DNA of 64,000 nucleotides from Pratylenchus scribneri (GCA_030063045.1 JAQSEB010000071.1:924001-988000); one strand, 5' to 3'. Positions 51,001-60,605 are shown, numbered from the stretch's first letter. The notes: a model not told the origin generated them from the sequence alone. Program-made: numbers and translations.

Positions 51001-51390
51001 CGGCTTTTCCTCCAACAAACAAATATTCGGGTTTATTCAACTCAAAGACATTTAACTTATTTAAAGCCAGGATTTTATAAAATTTAAATAAGCCACTTTG
51101 TAAAGGACACTTTGGACTTTCTAATGGTATATTGCCTTCCCGAATTGGCTATTTCCTTGATGAGATATGGGGCAAAAACTAAAAAGGCTGATTGAAATTT
51201 TTCGAGTTTATTTATTCCACTCAAAAACAATTTAACCTTTTTTAAGACAAGAACGGAAAATGAAGAAAGAAATGTCGATCATAAGCCGGAAATGGAAGTC
51301 CAAAATAGGCCAAAGAATGTGGCCAACAACCAAGAGAAGAATGAGAAGGAGAAGGTGGATGACGAGCATGGAAGGAAGCCGAGATCCTGA
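39043..51390 (+). CDS. Large ZP-domain membrane protein with Pro-rich and mucin-like ectodomain
   Basis: The 18 exons are 39043-39132, 39847-39931, 39994-40199, 40250-40303, 40688-40806, 40853-40904, 41322-41661, 42904-43212, 43875-44983, 45960-46115, 46163-46243, 46672-46826, 47538-47655, 47701-47792, 48365-48524, 49056-49418, 50693-50845 and 51247-51390. All are in phase and give about 1261 aa. A hydrophobic N-terminus (YYALAIHLLAFCS) acts as signal peptide. A Pro/Gln-rich segment (exons 2-3) follows, then Glu/Thr-rich exons 7-8, then a 369-codon Gly/Ser/Thr/Ile-rich mucin-like exon 9. The ZP domain (about 780-1050) is recognised by LWVRCRPQGI, LFAKDFHDQPGCF, a GQCGLASS cysteine, SPEYSFLLQCF, LAPPKCEYSL, GQTIFHRWECHG, DSQGCSTD and FSCQLRICMRNTDGCQPPQC. 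A transmembrane helix lies near 1127-1149 (AVGLILGAAILLGTLLGICT), followed by a charged cytoplasmic tail. ZP proteins polymerise in apical matrix and nematode cuticle; that role is inferred. Exon 9 uses an AG|GCAAGT GC donor. The exon 7 donor is uncertain (GC at 41662 or GT at 41656). I do not recognise a specific orthologue. Confidence 0.87.
40328..40642 (+). mobile_element. R2 element in ZP gene intron 4
   Basis: TTTTGGCCATATCTCGTGAAGG on the left; TTCTTTGAGATATGGCC on the right; the core AAAATAATTTGTAAAATAAG is shared with other copies. Confidence 0.86.
40970..41240. mobile_element. R1 element, truncated at one end, in ZP gene intron 6
   Basis: Core units CGGTTTAAAACCCTTTAATT and the conserved right portion (ATATACCATTCAATGCGTTT, GGTATATTTGGTTTGTGAAT) are present. 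The left R1 terminus is not recognisable. Confidence 0.78.
42225..42632. mobile_element. R7: MITE-like palindrome interrupted by an R5 copy
   Basis: GGTCATCTCCACAATTCTGC on the left mirrors ATTGTGGAGATGACC on the right. Both arms contain GTCCACAATTCTGCAATTAT or its complement and TCGAAAACG/CGTTTTCGA. At the centre is an R5 element (42290-42557). It lies in ZP gene intron 7. Confidence 0.87.
42290..42557. mobile_element. R5 element nested inside R7
   Basis: The ends AAGTCAAAAACCGGTTTTAGA and TCTAAAACCGGTTTCTGATT match R5 at 25.8 and 53.0 kb. It splits the R7 palindrome, so it inserted later. Confidence 0.85.
43325..43745. mobile_element. R5-related element carrying a nested R8-like insertion
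   Basis: The outer element shows ACCAAATCTTATACAATTTG and GAGCTCTCGAGATGCG, with their complements near 43670-43715. It is interrupted by a segment bounded by AGGGCTACC (about 43388) and GGGCAACCCT (about 43575). It lies in ZP gene intron 8. Confidence 0.62.
45355..45680. mobile_element. R3 element in ZP gene intron 9
   Basis: TCAAATTAAAGAGCAGAC and ATTTTATTTAAATTGGTTCA on the left are mirrored on the right, ending CTTGATGAGTTATTTTAAAC. The extreme left end is decayed. Confidence 0.8.
46270..46582 (+). mobile_element. R2 element in ZP gene intron 11
   Basis: TTTTGGCCATATCTCTAGAAAG left, CGTTGAGCTATGGCCAAAAG right, standard core. It lies directly after the exon 11 donor. Confidence 0.86.
47165..47430. 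mobile_element. R4 palindromic element in ZP gene intron 12
   Basis: The left AATTTAATAGTCCGAAATCT and GGCTATCCAATGATTTATTG are mirrored at 47350-47400. The related copy at 55.85-56.15 kb has the same layout, including TTATGGCCATAACTTGGCC at the centre. Confidence 0.72.
48645..48960 (-). mobile_element. R2 element in ZP gene intron 15
   Basis: AACCAATTTAGGAAGGCGAT left and CCTTCTCGAGATATGGCC right, with the standard core reversed relative to the copy at 46.3 kb. Confidence 0.85.
49432..49775. mobile_element. R3 element at the start of ZP gene intron 16
   Basis: It starts about 14 bases after the exon 16 donor (CCCAACTTGATGCCGTTGAA, then AATAACTCATT). The right half ends TTCTTGATGAGTTTTC. 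Confidence 0.82.
49835..50145. mobile_element. Second R3 element in ZP gene intron 16
   Basis: ATCAAATTAAAGAGCAGACT left, AAAGTCTGTTCTTTAATTTG right, ending CCTTGATGAGTTATAA. It abuts the R8 element. Confidence 0.82.
50143..50607. mobile_element. R8: element with AGGGTTGCCAGAT / TCTGGCAACCCT ends
   Basis: It has perfect short inverted ends. The interior begins with three tandem units of about 57 bp containing TGTACTTTTTTAAAAGATTT and GGGGTCAAATCTTTGAAAAT. The Lys-rich reverse frame is repeat-encoded. It lies in ZP gene intron 16. Confidence 0.84.
50868..51182 (+). mobile_element. R2 element in ZP gene intron 17
   Basis: TTTTTGGCCATATCTCGAAAAGG left, TTGATGAGATATGGGGC right, standard core. 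Confidence 0.86.
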
Positions 51391-52431
51391 ATATGCCCCT
51401 CTTTTGATTCATTCATTCTTCCCCTCTACTTCCTTCCTGAGAAGCCATTTCACCCTTCCCTCCCCTTCAATTCCTCTCAACATTTTGCTCATTTTTTCCC
51501 AACATAAATGTTGCCATTTTTATGCCTCATAATTCCTCGGATTTTAACATTAACATTTTTCCACAATTTTTACAAGAAATTCCTCCAATTTTAATTCCCT
51601 TTTTTTTCAAACATTTCCCAATGAAATGCAATCAAAAAATATCCAGCAATAAAAATTTAATAAATTAGTTCATTTTTAAACATTTTCAACAAAGAATTGC
51701 GAACAGAAAATAAAATATCAAGCAATATAAATTTAATTTTTTCTCTTTTAAAAATATAAGGCGATTTCCACTCTATCAAATCATATCAAGAACACATTAA
51801 TAATGGTTTTGATTGAAGAGAATTATGATGAATATGTAAAAATGAAGGGCCATATTGGTGAGCAATAGCCCCAGGGCCTGAGAAGAACTTTTGCTGGTAC
51901 CGTACTTTCTCCCTTTTTTATTCATTTTCAATGCTCCAAAAAGTGGGAGTACCCTTCCTTAAGCCTTAAGGCATCCTTGATGGCTGAGAAATGAGAATCT
52001 CTGCTACCGTACTTTCTCCCCTCCTTATACATAATTCAATTTTTGGGCTACATTTTTTTAACAAAATCTTTCCTGGGTTTACCTAGGTTTTTTTAAAAGA
52101 TTATAAGCCATCGATGGATAAATCGATATTTGAATGATCTTGCCATGATTTGATAGAGCGGAAAGCGCTTTATCGAGTGATTATAAAAATATTTTATAAA
52201 TTTCTAAAATAATAAGTTAAAAAAGAGAATTTAGGCGACAAATCCTTCATTTGGCCAATACATAAATCAATTCAATCAATTTTAATTATTTTCAAGTTTT
52301 CATTATTTAAATATCCCAAAAATATACTTTTCTTGAAACCAAAAATATTGTTAATTTTTCAAAATGAAATTCAGAATTTATTTTATTTGCCAAATTAAAT
52401 CATTAAATTGCTAAAAAAAATCTTGAGTAAA
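51391..52431. other. Intergenic region between the ZP and myosin light chain-like genes
   Basis: A possible AATAAA (about 51645) could end the ZP transcript. A short duplicated motif, GGTACCGTACTTTCTCCC, occurs at about 51896 and TACCGTACTTTCTCCCC at about 52004. The rest is AT-rich with no gene seen. Confidence 0.55.
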
Positions 52432-54586
52432 ATGACCACTCCAAAAACTCAGCCGGGATTTGCCCCAAAACAAAGAAAACAGCTATCACAGCAATCAATT
52501 GATCAACAGGAAATGGCCGAAATTCAAGAAGTTTTCCAGTCAGTTTGCCTCATTCTTTACCCAAAATAGGACAATTGGAACCGCTGATTAAGTATTTGTT
52601 TCTTTTGGCCATATCTCGAGAAGGAAACAGCCAATTCAGGAAGGAGATATGCCATTTGAAAGCCCTAAATGTCCTCTAAAAGTGGCCAATTTAAATTGTT
52701 TTTTGAAATGTTAAAATAATTTGTAAAATAAGCGGCTTTTACTCCAACAAACAAATATTCGGGTTTATTCCACTCAAAGACATGTAACTTTTTTTAAAGC
52801 TTGGATTTTATAAAATTTAAATTGGCTAATTTGTAGAGGACACTTTGGGTTTTCAAATGGCATATTGCCTTCCAAAATTGGTAATTGCCTCACTGAGATA
52901 TAGGCCAAAAACTAAAGTAGAAATTGAATTGGCAGCCACCATCCGCCTGCCAATCGATAATTTCCAATCGATATTATTTGTTTGTATCAAAATTAAACCC
53001 TACAAACCATATACCAATTTGTAGATCTCATCGAGATGCATCGAATGGTATATAAAATGTCAGGTTTTGGCTCAAAATTAAAGTGGTTTAAAACCATAAA
53101 CTGGAAATTATGGTTTAAACGGTTTAACTAGCTCAGTTTCGATTTAAAACTAAGAAATATATATACCAAAAGACGCGTCTTGATGAAATCTACAAATTGG
53201 TATATACGGTTTAGCGTCTAAAACCGGTTTCTAATTTATTAAAAATTAAAAACTATTTTTGATGCAAAGAAATATTTCCAATCAATAAAATTTAATTTCC
53301 TCCCCTAAAATCAGATTCTACGATACCAAAGGCGATGGCCGTGTCCGTGTCGACCAATTGGGCCTTTGCCTTCGTTCCCTGGGTCTTTGCCCTACCCAAG
53401 CCCAGTTGGCCCAATTGACCAATCAAAAGGCGGATGAACGCATTTCAATGGAACAATTTGTGCCAATGATGAATTCAGTGAGGAAACAGGGCGGTGGCCA
53501 AGACAAAACCGAGACGGAATTAGTCGCATTCCTCGACAACATCGACCGCGATGGGTGGGTTTTAGCAATTTTTATTGGCTAATGGGAGAAAGACAATTAT
53601 TGGCCTAAAAAATAGTCGGATAATTTTCACTATCATTCCTCATATTAGTACAGTGAAATCATTAAACTTTCAACTAATTTGGTGGCATTTTGTAGAGCTA
53701 ACTATCGGCTATCAAATCATAAATATCAACTTCATTTAAGTACATCATTCAACAAAATTAATGAGACCATTTTTTACCAATTTCTTATAATTTTTTGGCC
53801 ATATATCTGTGATTTTTAAGCCAGTCCTTTTATTCTATTTTCTACATAATTCGATAGTTCTCATTCTCTTTAATTTAACCTTAAATTTATTGAAAAAGAT
53901 TCTATTCTTAAAGCGATATAGTAAAGCCTCAAGCCCAATCACAATGCTCTTATTCGGAGCTATCCATTAGCCAACTTGTTGCCATTTTTAATAACTCACC
54001 AAGAACTGGACTAATTTTGATAATTTTGGTATCAAATTGAAGAGCAGACTTTTGGCTATCCAATGAAATTAATTTTATTTAAATTGATGAAGTCGTGCCC
54101 CAAAAAAATACTGAAAATATTGTATTTTCCACATTTTAATAGTTTTTAGGCCAAATTCCATCAGTTCTGAAGCAATTTAAATAAAATTAATTTCATTTGA
54201 TAGCCAAAAGTCTGCTCTTTAATTTGATACTAAAATTATCAAAATTGGTTCAGTCCTTGATTAGTTATTATAAATGGCGCCAAGTTGGTGCCTTTCCCCT
54301 TTAATCTCCTTTTCCTTTCCCATTAAATTATAAATAAATCTATCCAATTTCAATCCCAATCAAATTATCCCATCCTATTCCCAAAAACAGTTCTGGCAGT
54401 GTAAATGTGGCCGATTTGCGCCAAATGTTGACCGGATTTGGCGAGCCACTGAGCGAGGATGAATTCGAACAAATTTTGGCCGCATGTGGGACTGGCAGAG
54501 AACGGCAAATGGAAAAGGATGGCCGATTGGCAATTTCGGACATTGTGCAAACATTGTTGGCCATAAAATGGAACCAAAATGAATGA
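52432..54586 (+). CDS. Myosin essential light chain-like EF-hand protein
   Basis: Exons are 52432-52538, 53315-53554 and 54391-54586, giving 180 aa. A polar N-terminal extension (about residues 1-25) precedes four EF-hand-type units. The first, EIQEVFQFYDTKGDGRVRVD, keeps a loop. The second (SMEQFVPMM) has lost its loop. The third, LDNIDRDGSGSVNVADLRQM, is a good calcium loop. The fourth is degenerate (KDGRLAISDIVQTLLAI). Loss of the second and fourth loops, the LRSLGLCPTQAQL linker and the overall size fit the myosin essential light chain family better than calmodulin or troponin C. Such proteins stabilise the myosin lever arm. C. elegans mlc-3/mlc-5 would be the comparison. Both introns are packed with R2, R5 and R3 elements. 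Orthology is not certain, so no symbol is given. Confidence 0.8.
52605..52922 (+). mobile_element. R2 element in intron 1 of the light chain-like gene
   Basis: CTTTTGGCCATATCTCGAGAAGG left, CTCACTGAGATATAGGCC right, standard core. Confidence 0.87.
52980..53245. mobile_element. R5 element in intron 1 of the light chain-like gene
   Basis: It contains CAATTTGTAGATCTCATCGA and GGTATATAAAATGTCAGG and ends TCTAAAACCGGTTTCTAATT. The left end is decayed. Confidence 0.8.
53968..54292. mobile_element. R3 element in intron 2 of the light chain-like gene
   Basis: CCAACTTGTTGCCATTTTTA and AATAACTCACCAAGAACTGG on the left are mirrored on the right, ending ATGGCGCCAAGTTGG. The two outer ends show the full R3 inverted repeat well. 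Confidence 0.84.
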
Positions 54587-55652
54587 AAATGGCAGTCAAA
54601 AAATCAAATTAATGAATGAAATACGAGGAAAATAACTGATAAAAATTCCATAATATTTTTCCCCAAATTCTTTATTTTCTTATCAATTTTTTCCCTGTTT
54701 TTTAACAAAATTTCCGTCTAGTAATTTTGAGAATGTTGATTTTGTGGAATTTATGAATAAAAGCCATTTTTATTTTTGGTTAATTTTTGTTGAATATACT
54801 TTTCATTTGCATTTTTTTGGATTAAATTCCGACGGTAGGGGCGATTGAGTACCACCAATTAGATGTCTAGCCTGTTCTTTTGGCCATATCTCGAGAAGGA
54901 AGCAACCAATTCAGGAAGGAGATATGCCATTTAAAAGCCCTAAATGTCCTCTAAAAAGTGGCCATTTCTAATTGTTTTTTGAAATGTTAAAATAATTTAT
55001 AAAATAAGCGGCTTTTCCTCCAATAAACAAATTCGGGTTTATTCCATTCAAAGATATGTAACTTTTTTAAAGCCTAGATTTTATAAAATTTATTTATGCC
55101 TAATTATAGAGGACACTTTAGGCTTTGAAATGGTATATCGCCTTCCTAGATTGGATATTGCCTCGTTGAGATATGTGCTAATGAAGGTAACCAATCGGCG
55201 TTATTCTATTTTGCATTTTAATTGCTCAATTCATTTTTCCTTATCGCTATCACAGTTTTTCCGCTGTTTTCAATGTTTTTTTCCGTCTAGCATTTTTGAG
55301 AATGTTTGATAAATGATAATGGAATGAAAGTATGAAAGCATTCATTTTTATTTAGATTCATTTTTAAATGTACAAATTTTTATTACATAGTATTTTTGGT
55401 TTAATAATCAAGTAGAAAGGATTGTAGAAGGAAAAGCATATAGGTTCTGGGCTGTTATGGTTTATGGAACATTGAGAATACATTTAATTTATTCACATTT
55501 AAATTAAAAGAATTGTTTTTGGTTGGTTCTGTACAAAATTGGAAAGCAAATGGTGTGTGAAGAAAAAAAATGTTGAATTGAATGAATGATAAAATTAATA
55601 GAAAAAATCGATAAAATCAATAATAAAAGGGGGAAATGCCATGGGACATTGT
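54587..55652. other. Convergent intergenic region between the light chain-like and YPEL genes
   Basis: It contains AATAAAAGCC near 54753 (candidate poly(A) signal), an R2 element at 54.88-55.17 kb and AT-rich DNA. No gene is seen. Confidence 0.6.
54878..55172 (+). mobile_element. R2 element between the light chain-like and YPEL genes
   Basis: TTTTGGCCATATCTCGAGAAGG left, CTCGTTGAGATATGTGC right, standard core. Confidence 0.87.
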
Positions 55653-57441
55653 TCAATTCAAACTCCCATTCCGTTTTCGGCGTTGCTGATCACCCCAAGG
55701 CTGGGCCCAACCATTGTCCTTGACCATGTGGATCAGCTCAATGATGTATTTGCCCTCTTTGTATTTTTGACTGCTTTCATAGGCGTGTTCCTGGAATAAT
55801 GTCAAAATTTTATAGGGAATGAGACAAATTTCAATCGCTTGCCATTCCAACTCAAATGAACCAATTTAAATGATCTAAAGTGCATTTTATAGCCTAAAAT
55901 GTTGGCTATCTATTGGTATATTGATGGCTCTTTTTAAACTTATTTTTGGCCAAGTTATGGCCATAAATTCAAAAAGGGTGGGGAAATTTAGCGACTTTTG
56001 TTCAAAGGCCATAATTTGGCCAAAAAATTAATTTTTATTAGATCATTAATATACTATTGGTTAGCCAACATTTTGAGCTATTAAATGCACTTTTAATCAT
56101 TTAAATTGGTTCATTAGAAGCTGAGCTATTGTTTTTCAAAATATGATGCTTGGGGACAAATTTTCCAATAAGGCGGATACGCCCACAATTTGTCGTCATT
56201 TGTAATAAAACTCATCAAGGAGCAAACTAATTTTGTTGATTTTAATATCAAATTAAAGAGCAGACTTTTGGCTATTAATGATATTAATTTTATTTAAATT
56301 GATTCAGAATTGATGGAATTATGTATAAAAAACCATTCAAAATGGCCTTTACTATGCTTTAAAGGAATTTTCATTAGTTTTTGGGCATAACTTCATCAAT
56401 TCTGAACCAATTTAAATAAAATTAATATCAATGGATAGCCAAAAGTCTGCTCTATAATTTGATAGTAAAATCATCAAAATTGGTTATGTCTTAGTTGAGT
56501 TATTATGTATAAATAGCGGCAAGTTGGCCCCATTGCCCATTGGAAGTGAAAGCAAATCCCTGAACCCCGAAAAATATAAAATACTCGCATATTTCCAGCC
56601 TAGTGTTGTTTTGCAGCATTCGCACTGGAATATTAAATAAATTTAAGCTTGGGATTTGCCAAATTTGGCTGCCTACTTGAATGTCAGCCACCGCATGTAA
56701 ACCCGTCAAAAGAACCCTCTCCTCTGCTGGCCCACAAACAATGTTGACCACTGCATTGAACAGATAGGCTTTTCCCTGGCTTCCTTGGAATGATTTGGAG
56801 ATCAACTGAAACAAATTAGGACAATTAATCAACAAATTAATATTGGGATTAATTGGAGTTATGAGCGTATAAATAGTAGTCGATTAAATACTACTTGGCC
56901 ATTCTTTTGTCTATATCTCAACGAGGCAATTACCAATTTGGGAAGGCGATATACCATTTAAAAGCTTAAAGTTTCCTCTATAAAGTGGCCTTTTTAATTT
57001 TATAAAATCCAGGCATTTTGAAAAATTAAATGTCTTTAAGTGGAATAAGCCCGAATGTTTGTTGGGGAAAAATCGTTTATTTTGCAAATTATTTTAACAT
57101 TTCAAAAACAATTAGAATTGGCCACTTTTTAGAGGACATTTAGGTCTTTCAAATGGCATATCGCCTTCCTGAATTGGTTGCTTCCTTTTCGAGATATGGC
57201 CAAAAGAATGGCCTCAATTTGATGGAATGGTTATGGCTCGCCTCATTATGATCTGCCAAATTTGCTCGGCAATGGGCACAACTGTATGTGCGAGCACCGG
57301 GCGGCAAATATGCCTTAAATGATTCAGAAAAATGCCAAAAAAATATATGGACTTGGAAACCTGGAATGTTTTTGCTTTCTTCTGACTTTGTTGAACCGCC
57401 CCAGTTGTGGGTGCCGGTGGCATTTGGGCAACTGTTGCCAT
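55653..57441 (-). CDS. Yippee-like (YPEL) zinc-binding protein
   Basis: Exons are 57441-57361, 57313-57242, 56805-56677, 56624-56589 and 55790-55653, giving 151 aa. The Yippee fold is nearly complete: [20 protein letters not shown] with the first Cys-x2-Cys, then [40 protein letters not shown], and [12 protein letters not shown] with the second Cys-x2-Cys. [20 protein letters not shown] and MVKDNGW close the domain. It groups with the YPEL1-4 branch rather than YPEL5. Compared with the roughly 119-aa vertebrate proteins it adds about 17 N-terminal residues and a basic C-terminal tail ([11 protein letters not shown]). Yippee proteins are small nuclear or spindle-associated zinc proteins of unclear biochemistry. 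Introns 2 and 4 need GC donors (GAG|GCGAGC and TAT|GCGAGT); no GT donor would keep the conserved protein intact. Confidence 0.92.
55848..56150. mobile_element. R4 palindromic element in YPEL intron 4
   Basis: ATGAACCAATTTAAATGATC and TTGGCTATCTATTGGTATAT on the left are mirrored at about 56050-56110. It has the same layout as the copy at 47.2 kb. Confidence 0.75.
56185..56530. mobile_element. R3 element in YPEL intron 4
   Basis: AATAAAACTCATCAAGGAGC left and ATGTCTTAGTTGAGTTATTA right, with the AAAGAGCAGACTTTTGGCTA block and its mirror. Confidence 0.82.
56897..57220 (-). mobile_element. R2 element in YPEL intron 2
   Basis: CTCAACGAGGCAATTACC left and CCTTTTCGAGATATGGCC right. It occupies most of the GC-AG intron and ends 22 bases short of exon 2. 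Confidence 0.86.
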
Positions 57442-57734
57442 TTTTATGATGTTTTCAGCCTCCTTTTCCCTTTAAATATGGCACCAAGGTATCTTCTTTT
57501 TTGCTGTTGATTGTGCTGTTGGGCGGCGGCGACGGCAGCGCAACAAGCACAAAAGAAAATGAGCACAAAATTGTGAGAAAAGGAGAAGGAGTAGAAATTA
57601 TTATAGTGGAACTTCTGCAAAAAAGATGGGAGCCAATTTTATTGGTGGCTAATGGCTAAAAAACATTGGATGGGATTGGGAATGGATGGAAGGAGGAAGA
57701 TGCGGAATAAATCAAAGGGAAGAGAAAATTATAA

Positions 57735-58205
57735 TCCTTCCGGAATGAACTTAGATGTTACAATCCATTTTTACAATTACAATCCGAATACAATCCGATT
57801 TTACAATTACAATTACAATCGCAATTACAATAAATTACAATTACAATCCTAAATTACAATTACAATCGCAATTATAATTACAATCGCAATTACAATTACA
57901 ATCGCAATTACAATCGCAAATTACAATTACAATCGCAATTATAATTACAATCGCAATTACAATTACAATTACAATCGCAATTACAATCGCAATTATAATT
58001 ACAATCGCAATTACAATTACAATCGCAATTACAATCGCAATTATAATTACAATCGCAAATTACAATTACAATTACAATCGCAATTATAATTACAATCGCA
58101 AATTACAATTACAATCGCAATTACAATCGCAATTACAATTACAATCCTAAATTACAATTACAATCCAACTTTTACAATTACAATTACAATCCTTCCGGAA
58201 AATAC
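57735..58205 (+). repeat. TTACAA-type array capped by TTCCGGAA (copy 3)
   Basis: Left end AATCCTTCCGGAATGAACTT, right end CAATCCTTCCGGAAAATACG. The interior is mainly CAATCGCAATTACAATTA and CAATCGCAATTATAATTA units. Confidence 0.88.
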
Positions 58206-58894
58206 GAATACATATATATATTTTTTTTTGTTTTTTTGGATGGGAGACGAGGCGAATTCACAATGGTCAAAAAGACAAGCCCCAGAGGCAAATAAGCAAT
58301 TTTGCACCGACCAATAGGCGCCAAAAATTGATGAGTCTTGAGGGAAGTAGTTGGGGCATATATTTGTTGGTTTGAGGGAAAAAGCCTATGCGGGGAACAA
58401 GGCCACCAACCATCCACATTGGCCCTCCTTTTGGCCTCCGTCGGTGCCTGGGCCCACCTCGCGACAGCCTCTACCGCCTGCCCCGTGCCCGTGCCTTGCC
58501 ATCAGCTGTCATGGCCTGAGGCAATGTTTGGGGGGCTGGAGGGAGGCGAATCTGCTGCTGGGACCAATGTTGCTGGGGGGCGAAAAGGCGAAGACAGGGA
58601 AGTTGAAAAAGAACCCAAAAAGAGGAGGAGTTGAAAAGGTGGTAGGAGGGACTGGCTCGGACTGGGACCAACCAACCGAGAGGAACCGACCAACGATGAA
58701 AAGGAAGGAGGAACCCTTCTTCTTCGACTCACGGTTCCTCCGCCCTCTTCGGCTCACTTTTTCTCTTCCCTACACTATTTTCCTTCATCTATTCCCTTCC
58801 TTCCATTGCGCTTGCGGAGCTCATCCAAAACATCCATTCAAACATTTTCTTCCCTTCTTCTTCCAGTCAGCTGCTTTTATGTGGGCTCTCCCTT

Positions 58895-58945
58895 ATTCCC
58901 CTCTATAAAATCCAGTCGCGTGCGGACGGCACACGGCACCGAATG
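58895..58945 (+). promoter_or_regulatory. Possible TATA promoter
   Basis: CCCTCTATAAAATCCAGTCG followed by GTGCGGACGGCACACGG resembles a TATA box with an initiator. No coding sequence follows inside the window, so this would drive a leader exon of an off-window gene, a non-coding RNA, or nothing. Confidence 0.3.
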
Positions 58946-59391
58946 GAATGGGCTCAATGAAGGGAAGGGAAAAGGATGAATGCTTCGGGGGAGGGGAAAA
59001 CGCCGCGAGGGTGGAAAACGCACGGGCCAAAGGAGGGGGAAAGAAGAGGGAACAAAAATGAGGCCAAGGCAATGTGAATGCGGAGAGAATGGGGCACACA
59101 GAGAGGTTGGATTGTTTGGTCCAAAAAGCCGCCCTCCTCCTTCCCTCCTCCGTGTGTTTGTTGTCCTCATTTCCATCCCTTCTTCCCCTCCAGCAAAAAA
59201 ATAATGTGCAGTCAGCCGGCTTCACTCTCCTCGGGGTTTATTTATTTACAAATGGGAGTGGGGCAAAAATAACCCTGCCCTCATGATTTTGGGGCATCGA
59301 AGAACGATGGGTGGAATGGACGAAAACATTATTGAAAAAGGTCGAGGGAAATGTTGTTGAAAAATTGGGCCAAAATGGAAAACAAATTGAG

Positions 59392-59702
59392 ATTAATTTT
59401 TGGCCAATAGCTCAACGAGGCAATTGCCAATTTGGGAAGACGATATACCATTGGAAAGCCAAGAGTGTCCTCTAAGTGGCCAATTTAAATTTTATAAAAT
59501 CTGACTTTTAAAAAAGTTACATGTCTTTGAGTGGAATAAACCCGGTTTGTTGGAGGAAAAGACGCTTATTTTACAAATTATTTTAACATTTCAAATACAA
59601 TTAGAAAAGCCACTTTTTAGAGGACATTTAGGGCTTTCAAATGGCATATCGCCTTATGAAATTGGTTGCTTCCTTCTCAAGATATGGCCAAAAGAATGGC
59701 GA
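59392..59702 (-). mobile_element. R2 element, intergenic
   Basis: AGCTCAACGAGGCAATTGCC left and CTTCTCAAGATATGGCC right, standard core. Confidence 0.86.
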
Positions 59703-60265
59703 CCCTCTTGGTACTGAAATGGCACTTTCAATTTCAATCGAATTGTTTCGGTGAAGGCTTTAATAAAATGAATGAAATAATTGGCTCCATGATAGAAAAT
59801 AAGAAGGATGTGCATGTGCCTTCCTTATAAAAAATGGACGCAATCATTTTTCTTTGTTGGTTCTGGCGAAAAGCCATCGCCGACTGGAACACCCTTTGGG
59901 GGATTCAGCAACAAGCAAATGAGCAAAATTTGTGGCGGAGACGATGGGGAAGGGTGGATTAATTGATGGGCTGTGGAGGAAGGCATTCCACAATTTTGCA
60001 GACGGAAAAGCCGCCCTCATCCTCCCCCTAAAAAGGCTGTGTCTGTTGTGTCCGCTTTTTGTGGTGCGCGCAATGTTCTGTGCTGTGCTGCCCCTTCCAT
60101 TTTCCATTTGCTTTTCGTCTATTCCCATTCTCCGTCTTGACAGCTAAAAGATGTGGCGGCCCCTCTTTCACCCCTTTGGTGCTGACCATCGCAAAACCCC
60201 CAAAAATGGAAGGGAGGAATTAAGGACAGTCATAAAATAGAAGAGCCCATCTTGTCTCTGAACTA

Positions 60266-60605
60266 ACTTGACGCCGTTCAAAATAACTCATCAAGAACTG
60301 AACCAATTTTTGATTATTTTGTTATCAAATTAAAGAGCAGACTTTCGGCTACCAAATGAAATTAATTTTATTTAAATTGGTTCAGAGTTGATGAAGTTAT
60401 GGCCAAAAAACCGCTGACAATTTCACAAATCCATAGTAAGGTCATTTTAACCAGGTTTTTTGGCCATAACTTCATCAAATCTGAACTAATTTAAATAAAA
60501 TTAATTTCATTTGATAGCCAAAAATCTGCTTTTTAATTTGATACCAAAATCATCAAAATTAGTTCACTCTTTGATGAGCTATTTTAAACGGCGTTAAGTT
60601 GGTCA
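60266..60605. mobile_element. R3 element, intergenic, with well-preserved ends
   Basis: AACTTGACGCCGTTCAAAAT and AACTCATCAAGAACTGAACC on the left; the right ends GATGAGCTATTTTAAACGG then CGTTAAGTTGG. The best-preserved terminal inverted repeats of the family. Confidence 0.87.

Larger units (their letters stand above)
57442..59300. other. Region upstream of YPEL: CT/G-rich DNA and a possible divergent promoter
   Basis: Apart from the TTACAA array, this is G+C-richer than the rest of the window with overlapping open frames on both strands (58.3-59.25 kb). None shows a recognisable domain, a supported splice or a consistent frame, so I annotate no gene. It is probably YPEL promoter DNA. Confidence 0.5.

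Noticed and set aside
58338..59225. Several 70-185 aa frames near the YPEL upstream region
   Set aside because: No domain, signal peptide with continuation or splice support; low-complexity Pro/Ser/Arg content on both strands.
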